This document shows positions 33,101 to 44,692 of a stretch of 64,000 nt of DNA, piece by piece. Position 1 is the first letter of the stretch; each line of letters opens with the position of its first letter. Made by a program: the position numbers and the translations under genes. The stretch lies in the NCBI RefSeq assembly GCF_020360975.1, contig NW_025408684.1, forward strand, positions 558,001 through 622,000. The letters are read 5' to 3'. The notes beneath the pieces were generated by a model. The model was not told the DNA's origin, searched no databases, and saw only the letters and a list, made by a program, of their open reading frames with translations. Source of the stretch: Hirsutella rhossiliensis. Lineage: Eukaryota > Ascomycota > Sordariomycetes > Hypocreales > Ophiocordycipitaceae.

Positions 33101-35215
33101 AGCCTGCAGACGCAGCCGCAGTACTTGGCCCGGCTCTTCAAGCGGGTACGCGAGCAGGGAACAGCCGAGAAGGAGTGCAAGAGGATCGAGCTTCTCATGA
33201 TGAGTCTGTTTGGCTATGCGCAGAAGCGACGTGAAGAGTACTACTTGCTCAAGTTGATTGCGAGATCGATCCGCGAGGAGATTGAGGGCGCCGCCATCCT
33301 TCAAGAATACGTGCGGGGCAACTACTTTTGGACGAAACTGCTGGCCAACTACACACGCTCGCCGCGGGATCGCAAGTACCTGCGCAGCCTCTTCGGCCCG
33401 CTGATACGAGACAACTTCATCGAAGATCCGGACCTGGACCTCGAGAGTGACCCGATGCAGATTTACCGATCTGCAATCAACAACGAGGAACTACGCACTG
33501 GACGACCCGATCCCCGACCGCTTGACGTGCCTCGCGATATCGCCATCCGAGACCCCGAAACCAGGCGCCTCTTCATCGACCATCTGAGGGACCTCCGTGA
33601 GATTTGCGACCAGTTTTTCCTGGCGCTCGAGGATCTGCTGCATAAGATGCCATACGGTCTTCGGGTCTTGTGCCGGGGAATGTTCCAGGCCCTGTGCCAG
33701 CACTTCAGCAGGGACCCGCAGGAGCACTTGCTGCAGGTGGTGTGCAACTGGCTGTGGAAGTTCTATCTCCAGCCTGCGCTGTTATCCCCGGAGCAGGTTG
33801 GCGTCATCGAGAAGACACTGAGCCCCCTGCAGAGGAGGAACCTGAGCGAGGTGGCCAAGGTGATTGGACAGATTACCTCGGGACGGCCGTTTGGGGGAGA
33901 GAATATCTATCTGCAGCCACTAAACGGCTTCGTGGCTGATTCGGTTAACCGGATGCAGCATATCACGAGCGAGCTGATTACGGTGCCAGACGCCGAGAGG
34001 ACATTTGACATTGACGAGTTCAACGACCTTTACGCCAAGAACAAGCCGACGCTGTACATCAAGATGACCGACGTCTTCGCCATCCACAATCTCGTGGCCG
34101 CAGAGCTGCCAGCCATGTGCCCGAGCCGAGACGATGTGCTTCGCGAGATTTTGCATGACCTAGGCAGCGCCAAGAACAACGAGAACGAGATGAACGCGGC
34201 AGGGTCGTCGGACATTCACATGTTCCTGACGCCAAAGCTTCACGACGTCGAAGACCCCGAGGCCGAGGTGAAGGCGCTGTTCATGGAAACCAAACGATGC
34301 GTCCTGTACATCATCCGGGTCCAGACGGGCGCCAACCTTCTCGAGATCCTGGTGAAGCCCATCACGGCCGAGGACGAGCAGCGGTGGGAGACGCTGCTGG
34401 AAGGCGACTTTGCCGCCGGTAGCCAGACCAAGGGAGCATACTCGGATGCCAACATGGCGGATATGACGAGAATGACATTCTACGAGCTCAAGCGTACGGC
34501 GCTGGAGAACGTGATGCACCTGGAGCAGATGGGGCGCATATCCAAGCAAAACTTTTACCAGGACGTCCTCAACGCCATTGCGAGCGACATTCGGAGCAAG
34601 AGCCGGCGGCGGGTGCAGAGGCAAAGGGAGCTCGAGGGCGTACGCCTGACGCTAGGGAACCTGCACGAGAAGGCCAAGTACCTGGAGCAGCAGCGGAAGA
34701 GCTATGACGACTACATAGAGCAGGCCATGGCCACGCTGCAGAACAAGAAGGGGTAAGTCAAGCTCGTGCGGAGAGGGCAGCTGGGAGAACAAGTTGACTA
34801 ACCGGACTTGACTGTATTTAGGAAGAAGCGCTTTCTCCTGCCGTTCACGAAACAGTACAACCACGAGCGCGAGCTGGAGCGAAGCGGCCGGGTGCCCAAG
34901 TTTGGCAGCTTCAAGTACAGCGCGCGCGCGCTGTCGGAGAAGGGGGTGCTCGTGTCGTGGAGCGGGCTCAGCAGCGAGCGCGACCTGGACAAGATCAACC
35001 TGACCATTTCGTGCGACGAGGTGGGCATCTTCGCGCTCGAGGGCTCTCGAGGCCACATCCAGATACCGGGGGCGAGCGCGCTGGTGCCCATCGAGGACCT
35101 GCTGCAGGCACAGTTCGAGTCGCACCAGTTCATGAATGTGTTTGAGGGCAACCTCAAGCTCAACGTCAACTTGCTGCTGCACCTGATTTACAAGAAGTTT
35201 TACCGGACGGCTTGA
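30125..35215 (+). CDS. iqg1: IQGAP-related cytokinesis scaffold (Iqg1/Rng2 class)
   Basis: Scaffold that links actin, myosin light chain/calmodulin and small GTPases during actomyosin ring assembly. Two exons are predicted: 30125-34752 and 34822-35215, giving 1673 residues. A disordered Ser/Pro-rich head (about 1-260) is followed by a calponin-homology domain (about 275-393, FLQAYEYLCHIGEAKEWIED to IHALSWLLFRKG). About 14 IQ-like repeats of the form LQAxxRGxLxR follow (about 462-872). Next come a RasGAP-like domain (about 1025-1360, including LRVLCRGMFQALC) and the RasGAP C-terminal domain (about 1370-1650). The intron 34753-34821 joins NKKG to KKRFLLPFTKQYNHERELE. The GAP domain of IQGAPs binds but does not stimulate Cdc42/Rac; I do not see the catalytic arginine finger context. 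The first ATG of the frame is at 30125. Confidence 0.96.
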
Positions 35216-36902
35216 TCCCCACACTTGCTTGGTCCATCAACTCACACATACAGGCACGCGGGTGAACACACCGACCCACATGTACGCAAGCATCTCTCCG
35301 CCTGGGTCCACAACTGTATACATTTCAACTGCTCTCAGACGCCCCTCGGCCATTTTGCATCACAACCTTTTGCTCACCTTTCTTCTCTTTTTTTCTTCTG
35401 TTCTTTCAACCCCCTACTTTCCCGGCTCCTCTTCCTCGGGATATTGTGTCTTTGTTGCTCCGGCACGGCGTTCCGGGAGAGCCGGAGCGAGTTACGGTGC
35501 AAGCATGTCTGATTATACGCGAAGGAAGGGCGAGGAAGCGGGGAGGGGCCTGAGCATGGGCCGGGAGTCTGCACGGAGTGTCTTTTCTTCCAGCAAGCGG
35601 GTTTGCTTCATGTGGCATATGACAGGAACGAGCGAGCATGGACGTGGGAGGGGCTACGAGATGGGCGTCATGCAAGCCGCGGAGGCATTCGACTAGGTAG
35701 GCAGTCGACAAGACAAGGGCGATTTCCTCAAAGCTTGGCGTGCATCTGTCCCCGGTTGTGAGCAAAGGAGAGCACAGCGGCAGATTGAGGCGTTTGCTTG
35801 GCGTTGATGCAGAGGTTGATTGGCAGTTGGATGGAAAACAGTTTCGCCGGTCGTAGTTGGTGGCGAGGGAGAGAAAGGGAGAGAAAGGGAGAGGTGGTGA
35901 TCAAGTTGAGTTGGGCAGGAGAGGCAAGCGCCTGAGGCGGGTTACGTAAGAGGAGGAGCGAGCGAGGTTGGGCATTAATAATGAAGAATGACAGTACGAA
36001 GAATGACAGTACGGATATGCAAGTGTCTGTCTGTACAGTAATGAATGAGGCGAGTCCCCTGAGGTCGAGGACCTCAGACCTCCTCGTCTCGGTCGGGGGA
36101 CGTTTTTCCGAGACAGAACTAGGAGCGATATGGAATTGTCACGGCCAGGCGGTGGAGCTGCGCGAGGCAGGAAGCGACTTGGATTACGAATTTGCAACAA
36201 GGAGAGGGCAATTGCGCCATCGCCGACTCGGGCTTGGTGGGCGAGACGGGGCCCATGTGACCGTTTGCGATGCCGCGATTTCTTCTCTTCTCGTCTGAGC
36301 ATCCAAACTCCGCGCCCCGCACCCTGTCCCACCGCCTCTCGCTCGCTCGCCGTTCTGAATCATCAGATTGACCGTCATACAACAGGGGCCGTCGAGCAGC
36401 CATAAATGATTCGCCTTCCTTTGGCTCTTATCCGCCATTCCTCTCCTTGTCCTACCCACGCGCGCACGCCATCGTCGCCCGTCTCGCTCGCCTCTGCTCC
36501 TCTGCTGCCCGCTGACCCTCGCTGCCTTACTCTTATCAAACACGCTTCCGACCCCTTCTTGGCCGTCACTTGACCGACCCCCAGCTGTTTCGGGTCGAGC
36601 CGAGCACCTCTCGTCGTCGAGACGGACCCTGGAGGGAGACAAGGGAAAAAAGCCACTTGTAACTCAGAGTCTCAGACCGTCTGCGGGGGAAACGGGCTGG
36701 AGGCCTTGTTCTCGACGCCGAGCTGTTTTCTCCTCCAACTATCTCTCTGCCTTGTATCTCATTCCAGACTCTGCGTGCCTTGTCTCCCAGACTCTTTCTG
36801 CCTAGACATCCAACTCTCTAGACTGCCCACCATATTCCACGGAAACCCTTCTGCTTACTGCTGCATATTGGCACAGTCTTGACAGACAGACAGACAGACA
36901 GC
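35216..36902. promoter_or_regulatory. Spacer upstream of the sulfatase gene
   Basis: 1.7 kb without a recognisable gene. Two direct copies of an 18-base unit (AGAATGACAGTACG...) lie at about 35985-36015. The last 500 bases are C/T-rich. A GACA tetranucleotide repeat runs to 36901, immediately before the sulfatase ATG. Confidence 0.5.
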
Positions 36903-38622
36903 ATGTCTCCCGACATCAACTCTCTCCCGCCCTCGTCGGCCACAGCCCACGTCGCAAAGGCCTCCGATGGATCCAAGCCCAACATCCTCTACGTCATGGC
37001 CGACCAGCTTGCCGCTCCTCAGCTCCGAATGTACAACCCCGAGTCGCAGATCAGGACGCCCAACCTGGACCGCCTCGCCGCCGGTTCCGTCCAGTTCGAC
37101 TCGGCCTACTGCCCGTCCCCCCTCTGCGCCCCCTCGCGCATGAGCATGATCACGGGGCTGCTGCCCGCCAAGATTGGCGCCTGGGACAACGCCTCTCAGG
37201 TCAACTCGGAGGTGCCCACATACGCCCATTACCTCCGCTCCAGGGGCTACGATACCGCCCTCGCCGGCAAGATGCACTTTGTCGGTGACCAGCTCCACGG
37301 CTACGAGCGGCGCCTGACCAGCGACATCTACCCGGGCGACTTCGGCTGGGCCGTCAACTGGGACGAGCCTGACACACGCCTCGAGTGGTACCACAACGCC
37401 AGCTCCATCCTTCAGGCCGGGCCCTGCGGCCGCAGCAACCAGCTCGACTACGACGAGGAGGTCATGTTCAAGAGCACCCAGTACCTATGGGACCACGTCC
37501 GTCAAGGCCCCAACAAGCGGCCTTTTGCCCTGACGGTGAGTCGAGATGAAACCCCCTTCAGAGCCGCCTTGATGCGGCCCAGCGTACCGACACGGCTCGG
37601 AACACATCATGATATCTGGACTGACAAATCTCGTCTTCTCCTAGGTCTCCCTCACTCACCCACACGATCCGTACACCATCACCAAGAAATACTGGGACCT
37701 ATACGAGGATGTTGACATCGCCCTGCCCAAGGTCCGCATTCCCAAGGAGAAGCTCGACACGCACAGCCAGCGCCTGATGCGCGTCAGTGATCTCTGGGAC
37801 CACGACTTGACCGACGACCAGATCAAGCGAGCCAAGCGGGCCTACTATGGCTCCGTCAGCTACGTTGACGACTGCATCGGCAGGCTCCTCGAGACGCTCG
37901 CCGATGCCGGCCTGGCCGACAACACCATTATCATCTTCAGCGGTGACCATGGCGATATGCTCGGCGAGCGAGGGCTCTGGTACAAGATGAGCTACTTTGA
38001 ATCCTCGGTCCGTGTTCCGCTCCTCGTCCACTACCCCAAGTGGTTCGAGCCTCACCGTGTCTCCCGCAACGTCTCGACCCTCGACCTGCTGCCCACCATC
38101 TGCGACCTGATCGGCACCAAGCCCGCGTCATACCTCCCCATGGACGGTATAAGCATGATGCCGCATCTGCAGGGAAAGGACGGGCACGACACCGTCTTTG
38201 CCGAGTATGCCGGCGAGGGTACCGTCCGACCCATGATGATGATTCGGCGCGGGCCCTGGAAGTACATCACCTGCCCGGCAGACGAACCCCAGTTCTACAA
38301 CTTGGAGAGAGATCCTCTCGAGTTGGACAACCTGGCTCGCCTGGTCAAAGTACCCCCCCAGACCCCCGAGCAAGAGGAGGCCAAGGCCATGTTCGAGCAG
38401 TACGACGCCGAGGCCAAGGCCAAGTGGGACTTTGACGCCATCACGGCACAGGTGCTCCAGTCGCAGCGCAGCCGTCGCCTGGTCTGGGACGCTCTCAGGC
38501 AGGGCACCTTTACCAGCTGGGACTATGACCCCATTGACGATGGTCGGACCAAGTACGTTGACCTGCCCAATCATCTTGCCCGTGAAGGCAACGACCGCCA
38601 GGCCATGGAATTTGAGGACTGA
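36903..38622 (+). CDS. Choline-sulfatase-like sulfatase
   Basis: Hydrolyses a sulfate ester, most likely choline-O-sulfate, releasing sulfate and choline. Fungi use this reaction to store and recover sulfur. Two exons are predicted: 36903-37535 and 37645-38622, giving 536 residues. Motifs are the metal-binding start PNILYVMADQLAAPQLRMY (D34) and the sulfatase signature LCAPSRMSMITG, where C75 would be converted to formylglycine. They continue with GYDTALAGKMHFVGDQLHGYE, the second metal site SGDHGDMLGERGLWYK, and a C-terminal region RRLVWDALRQGTFTSWDY typical of choline sulfatases. There is no signal peptide, consistent with a cytosolic enzyme. The 109-nt intron joins FALT to VSLTHPHDPY. Substrate specificity is inferred from overall resemblance. 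Confidence 0.93.
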
Positions 38623-39485
38623 CGTTGCAAAAAGATACATACGCTCCACAATCCCCCTTGACGAGCTCGAACGTCGTGCTCGTTATCCGTTTGTCGATTC
38701 CCACGGCTACACGATCAACAAGGCCGTCAGCTCAACTCGCGGGTGAAGGTTCGATGGGCATCCGGAGTAGAGCAGAGAAGGGAAGAGAAGAGAAAGACCG
38801 CCAAAGATCACGCTCAGGTATCATCGACTGGAGCCAGGCATCCCAGCTTCGCTCGTGGGGACCGGAGTCGAGGAGACCCAGGCACATTCTCGGGCTTTAT
38901 GCGCCGTGGAGGCAGGGGCCCTCTAGGTAGCCCTCCTTTGCCGTTTGCACCCGCTGCTGCCACTGGGGCAACATAACTGACAACCCAGGGTAAGCTTGCG
39001 ACTTTTCAAAGCAAATTGGCGCTTGACGACGGGGGCCGAGAGGGAGGCATTTGGTGTAGTGATGTTGGAACAAGGCTGCAGGAACGAAACATGGATGAGC
39101 CGAAGCGTGAAGGACTCCATCGATTCGGTGTTGCATTTAGGTTGGATTTGGAATTGAAATCGTTTGCAGAGAAAAGACACATGCTGCGAGTCGACGTGAG
39201 CCGCTTCTGCGGGCAGAAGAAGGATGCACGTCTGAATGAACTCTGGAATGGGCGATCGTGACGATGATTGTGAGCGTACGTTGGCTGTATTAATCAGCCG
39301 TATTGCATTTGCGAGCTTCGGCCGGTAAAAAGAGTTGATCCGCCCGAGCGATGTCACGACGCGCCAACCTTGGTCCAAAACTTCCTTTGCCGCCTTAACC
39401 TGCCACCACACTCCTGTCGGTCAAATCGACCATCACTGCGCGCGCGCAACATCCCCATCAAGCACGACAGGCGGAACGAGGCAAC
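38623..39485. other. Spacer between the sulfatase gene and med8
   Basis: 860 bases between two genes on the same strand, holding the sulfatase 3' untranslated region and the med8 promoter. No gene or repeat was recognised. Confidence 0.55.
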
Positions 39486-40376
39486 ATGGCGACACTAAGT
39501 CTCGACGAAGACGAGCTCAAGTCGGTTGAGCAGACGCTCGCCAGGCTGGCGCAGCTGTCGAGCAGCATCCAGAGTCTCAAGATGGACATTCTTAAAAGCA
39601 ATCCACTCCCTCACCCGTCGGTCCGCCCTCACCCTGGTTCGCAGGCCGGTGACAGCCATTCAAACCATCACCTGGGCGCAGTAAGAGCTGACCTGGGAAA
39701 TCGCAGATCATCCCTGCAGGCGTCGGCACAGATTCTGCAGCGAAACCTCCAAACCGTCCTCGACAACCTAAGTGAGAACTCAGACCTGTTTGCGCGCATG
39801 GCGATCCACCCTTCGACGAACTACCCCGGGCGCACGCAGGAGAACCTCCTGACGCAACTGCTGCGCAAGAAGCTCGAGCCCGACGTCGAGGAGCTGGTGG
39901 CCGACGGCCGGGAGACGGCCAGGTTGGCAACGCCCGAGGGCGTGGTGGAGCTGCAGGCCATATGGGACGAGCTGCGCCAGTGGACGCACGAGCGCATTGC
40001 CGCCTATGTGCGCGACGAGGCTGGCGACGTATACACCAAGGACGAGCGGGCGACGGGCACAGATAAGGTCCGTACGGGGCTGCGGCGGGGGCTGGACGAG
40101 GAGAGCGACGATGACGACGACGACGACGACGACGACGAAGAGGCTGACGAAGCCGAGGACGGGATTGACGATGATGGTGATGGCGGCGATGAGGGCAAAA
40201 AGGGCAAGACAAGGCTGGTCCGAGGCCCGGAACCGGAGACGTTGTTGTGGTTTGCGGCGCGGGGCGACTTTGAGGTGCCGCGCAACGTCGAGTACGAGAG
40301 GAAGGTGGGCCTCAGGAAGGGTCTCGAGGGAGTGAATATCCCGCCCGCCAGGCCCGAGGGAGCTGAGCCGGCCTAG
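39486..40376 (+). CDS. med8: Mediator complex subunit 8
   Basis: Head-module subunit of the RNA polymerase II Mediator. Two exons are proposed: 39486-39616 and 39707-40376, giving 266 residues. The 90-nt intron at 39617-39706 keeps the reading frame, so an unspliced reading would wrongly insert 30 residues. Removing it restores the family sequence PLPHPSSLQASAQILQRNLQ. The intron has a CTGAC branch site but a weak donor, GTCGGT. The rest is helical: LSENSDLFARMAIHPSTNYP, then ENLLTQLLRKKLEPDVEELV. It is followed by an acidic run of ten Asp codons (about 40107-40137) and a conserved C-terminal segment around LLWFAARGDFEVPRNVEYE. Confidence 0.93.
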   Translation: MATLSLDEDELKSVEQTLARLAQLSSSIQSLKMDILKSNPLPHPSVRPHPGSQAGDSHSNHHLGAVRADLGNRRSSLQASAQILQRNLQTVLDNLSENSDLFARMAIHPSTNYPGRTQENLLTQLLRKKLEPDVEELVADGRETARLATPEGVVELQAIWDELRQWTHERIAAYVRDEAGDVYTKDERATGTDKVRTGLRRGLDEESDDDDDDDDDDEEADEAEDGIDDDGDGGDEGKKGKTRLVRGPEPETLLWFAARGDFEVPRNVEYERKVGLRKGLEGVNIPPARPEGAEPA

Positions 40377-41944
40377 AGCGGGTTCGGTCGTTCGGAAGTC
40401 AGCCCTACGCCTTGGCGGATGGTACGACATACCAAGAAAGCGGCGGCACGGAGAGCCGTGTCCGGGGTCACACGTCAAGTCGCGGCGACTGGTATTGTGT
40501 CCGGTCCCTGATACTTCAGCACGCAGCCAGATTGCACACCAAACGGAAGCCCCCAGTGCCTCCGGGTCGAAAAAAGTGTCTCGAACAAAAGCATGGAATT
40601 TTATGCCTTGCAATATTGCCTACCGTCGGCAGACCACGACGTCTTGGGCGCATATCATATCGACCTCGCTGTCAAGGTAGTGCCGGTCCCGAAGACCAGC
40701 GGAAATGGGGCCCCGGCTGGCGCCTACAGCAGCATTATCTTCGTGGAGCAACTTGAGCCCAACTCATGCCGGAGGCGAGGCGTTCCTTGCGGTGGCCCAG
40801 CGAATGGCTGTGGGCCGGGCGAGTGCGATATATGCGTTCTTCAAACAACTTCAGAAACGCGATCATAAGTTGCTCTACCGGTTGCTTTCATGGGAACATG
40901 CGCTTAGTTTCGGGCTTCCCTTTTGTTGATCACGCGAACCGGCATTGCCGGGCAGGAATGAGGCACAAGAAAAGACGTGCGCAACCAGGTCTTCTCAGTC
41001 TTGCGACGCACCGGAGACACAATATATGAGACTGAAGCACCCGTGCGATGCTGCGGACCTGAAGAGGCCGAAGGCAAAGTACCTTCGCGACGCTCGGGTC
41101 AGTTGGCAGACAAGGGGAAACCGCGCTCGAGCAGCCGACGTTGGCGGGCGTCCGTGGGCAACGTCTGGGCAGATAAATGTCCTTCAGGGCCGCATTCGCA
41201 ATCATCTCCCTCACCCCCACCATCACCTCTTCCCCCCCCGCACGCGCTTTGGCCCTGCTAGCGGGCTGTGATGGGCCGGGAGGGGACGGCGGGCTACTTG
41301 TAGAGGTGATGTCGAGGGGAGGGATGAGCGCGGGAAGGTCGAGCGCGGAAAAAGAGGAGACGGCCGGGAAGAGAACCCGACGATGAACTTGCTTGCGAGG
41401 CGGAGAGGGGGGGAGGGGGGAGCGGCTGAAATGCTTAACATGGCTGCGTTTTGTGGCTTGACGGGATTGGAGTCGATCCGGGTCCACGGGAATCGACGTT
41501 CCTGGGATAGAGGGCATGCCATCCATTCGAGGAGGTGTGTCGGCGCGAAGACATGGCTGGCCTTGCTCTCATCATGCTTGGCCTCCAGCGCTTGGGCTCA
41601 CAGGCCTCGTTGCCCGATAGACGGTTTTTCCTGGTAAGGTCGGATCTGCGAGACGTGCTGACCAAGGGAGGGATGGGGGATGTTTCTGTTTCAGTTTTCT
41701 ACAGTCGCATTGGCTGTCAAAGTCGCTTTCAAGTGTCGGACAAATACGAATTATAAATACACCCCTTTTTGTGCCATTGAACCACACGCGTCGGGGTATC
41801 GAACTCAACGCCATGACCGTTACATAGCGTACAGTACATGTTGCAATTAGATCTACAACCGCTGTCTCCCCCCCGCCTCCCCGCATCTTCTCGTCTGGCC
41901 CTCCCTCTATATTCGGTTACGCCCGGTGCCTCCTATGAGGCATC
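40377..41944. other. Convergent spacer, no gene seen
   Basis: 1.6 kb between the 3' ends of med8 and the DUF1295 gene. It contains purine-rich sequence around 41345-41430. No open frame shows family similarity. Confidence 0.5.
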
Positions 41945-43107
41945 CTACACCAGCCTCTCCTGGCCGCTCTGGCCGTCGGCCTCGGCACCGTCGGGGCCGC
42001 CCCCGGGCTGCGGCTTGTCCGAGTGCTTGGCCGGGTCGAAGACGTACATGGGGAACTCGAGGAAGAGGGTGCGCTTGAGGAAGACGGGCATCTTGGCGTA
42101 CAGCTGCGGCGGAAAGGGGATGAGGATGCTGGTGCGGTCGAGCCAGCGCTTATACCCTGGCCAGTTGTTGCCCTTTTCGTACCGTGCCTGGGCCTTGGGC
42201 CGCTCCGAGAGTGGCAGCCCGGAGACGAACATGAGAAGGAGGGTGAGGAACACGGGGCCCAGGATGCTGGCGTAGAGGGCCTTGAACGCCTGTCCGCCGA
42301 CGTAGCCATCGGCGGCGGAGGAGACGGCAATCATGTAAATGGCTGGCTCGCCGCATTAGTCACATTGGGCCGGGTAGGGACGCAGGGGCATGGGGGAGAC
42401 CGGGAGACTAGGGTAAAAGCGGGGAGCCTTACAGAATTGGATGATTATTTCGCCAAAGTAGTTTGGGTGCCGGGAGACGGCAAAGAGGCCCTTGTCGCAC
42501 ACGGCCTTGGCGTCGTGGGCCTGGCGGAAGCGGTACTTTTGCACGTCGCTCACGGCCTCCATGGCGAAGCCAATTGCGAAGAGGAGGACGCCGGCAATGT
42601 CCCTGCCGGTGCCAAAGTCGTGCTGCGGGTAGCGCGTGACGTTGGGGGAGTTGAGCAGGGTGATTGGGAGGGAGACGAGCCAGACCCAGAGCATCTGGAA
42701 GACCCAGAAGCCGAGGAAGGGGACGAACTTGTCGCGCTTGTCATTGAAGCGGTCGTCGGAGCCGGTGCGCAGGATGCGGAAGAAGAGGAAGCCCGAGAGG
42801 CGGACGGCCCAGACGATGAGGAAGAGGGAGGCGACGAGCTGGCGAGCGTGGTGGTGTCCGGACAGGGCGAGGGTGAGGATGGCCAGGACGACAAAGTTGG
42901 AACCGCCGGCGAGATCTGGTTGCTTCCATTATTATGACATGATGACTCGGGTTTGACTCGGGTCATGAGGATGAGAAAGCGGGGCGTACCGGTGAGCTTG
43001 TCAAACTTCAAGGTAAAGGCAATGGCAAAGAAGAAGAGCTGGTAGGCGACGGTGACAATGGCGGTGATGGCCAGGTAGTAGTCGTCGAGGACATGAGCCG
43101 TGGCCAT
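41945..43107 (-). CDS. DUF1295 / steroid 5-alpha-reductase-like membrane protein
   Basis: Polytopic membrane protein of the DUF1295 family, related to steroid reductases and isoprenylcysteine methyltransferases; the substrate is unknown. Three exons are predicted: 42990-43107, 42433-42915 and 41945-42342, giving 332 residues. About seven hydrophobic helices are visible. The family signature SRHPNYFGEIIIQF lies at the exon 2/3 junction, and upstream are VASLFLIVWAVRLSGFLFFR and the QKYRFRQ segment. Exon 3 contains NNWPGYKRWLDRTSILIPFPPQLY, the usual C-terminal part. Introns at 42916-42989 and 42343-42432 both preserve the family path (KLT-DLAGGSNFVV and IIIQF-SIYMIAVS). The hydrophilic tail is Gly/Pro/Asp-rich. 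Confidence 0.86.
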
Positions 43108-44692
43108 GGTGAGGCGGCTTGATTCGATTGGTCAATGGCCAATCCTGGCTGCAATGCTGGAGAGCTGATGGAGAGCTGCGGGCGAACAAAGGGATTGTAA
43201 TTGTGTGTCGGGCAATGAGTGACGGGCAGCCTCATCCACCATGCCACTCGCCTTGGCCCGAAGCTGGTTGCATCCAAAGGCGAGAAAAAGTCTCTGACGG
43301 CGCGGCCGTTGGTGGATGAGTGGATGGATGGATCATGGATGTCATCATGGCTTGAGGAGGATTGACGTCGGTGATTGGTGAAACGACACTGTCCGATTGC
43401 GGGCCAGAGACGGAGTATATTGTTAGTCAGGCCTCTACACGGTGTACGTACCCAGTAGGGCTGATACGCGAGCACGTGCTGGATGCACCGAGACAGCTGG
43501 AGTCTGCAGCCTTTTCCAGCGAGAGACCATTTGCCGGCATTGCATCCACCCACATGCTCTGGCATGCCCGTGGGCTCTGCCCAATCGACCGACTGTGGCG
43601 CCGCCTCGAGCAGCCTCGAGTCAACCCGACGTTGGCCGTTGGCAGGGCCAGGAGGCGGTACAGAACGGGGATTTCGGCCCTACCATCCATCCACACCCTC
43701 TCCACCTCTCCTGGCCCTGGCCAAGACGCCCGTCGACATCGTCCATACATCCACGCATGGCCCATACCGGGTACGCCAAGTCTATTTCTTTTTCTCCGAC
43801 GGGGAAGAAAGAAAAAGTGGAAGATATTCGAGGGGGGGGGGGGCGGGGACAAGGCAGCCTGACTTGACGACGAGCGACCACGAATACCCACTCATTGAAT
43901 GCTGCCAGCATCAACAAACGCCATCATCAGCGCTCGCCTCTCGGCATGGCCAAACGAGATGGATCAGCCTTGATGTGCTTTTCACATCGTCTTGATGGAT
44001 GAATCTTCCTCACGCGCGGGCCCCGTCTTCGTCCTCGGACCCACCTCTGGCCCTCCACACGCTGTCGATGCTCTTCGGCTCCGATTCCAAAACAGATCCT
44101 GTCTGGGTCTCGTCTCGCGACGCTGCACGAAACAAACTCCTGACAGACCGACTTGTCAGGCGGCTGCCGACAGTATGCGGCTCCCGACACCATGGCCTCG
44201 ATCGACCGCCAGCTGGCCATCCGCCTCCCTCTGCATTTCACTACGACTGAACGGCCATCTGGCATCTCAACCTCCTTCGCTTCTTTACGCTGCCTGTATC
44301 AGATTCCCGGGCCTGGACGCCTCTGCAAACATCTCTTCCGCCGCCCTGACCTGCACTCGCATCTTCACTCGGCCGCCTCTTTTTGACTGCTGATTTATTA
44401 ACCCGTTCGCCGCTTGATTCCTGCTTTCGTCTTCTGCCGTGCAGACTACGCATCTCTACTTCTCACGACGCTGCGCAAGGGCCCGACTTGATCGCCTAGT
44501 CCGGCTTCTTGCCACCGCCTGCTCGCACCCGCCGATTACATGGCCCGACACTAAACTTCTTGCCTGTCATTTCGGAACCGCTTTCACTTCTGAGCTCGTT
44601 TTCGGCTCTCTCCGTCCACCTCCACTCAACAGCTGGACTGTTGTTACAACCTTACTTAATATCACCAGGTGCTGCCGTGCAACGTCTCCAAG
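43108..44692. promoter_or_regulatory. Divergent promoter region of the DUF1295 and secreted-protein genes
   Basis: 1.6 kb between divergent starts. A run of 13 G residues lies at about 43831-43843, and a CT-rich leader precedes the secreted-protein gene. No gene was recognised. Confidence 0.5.

Noticed and set aside
39617..39706. Reading med8 as an intronless gene of 296 residues
   Set aside because: The extra 30 residues break a conserved helix. Removing the segment as an intron with a CTGAC branch site restores the family sequence.
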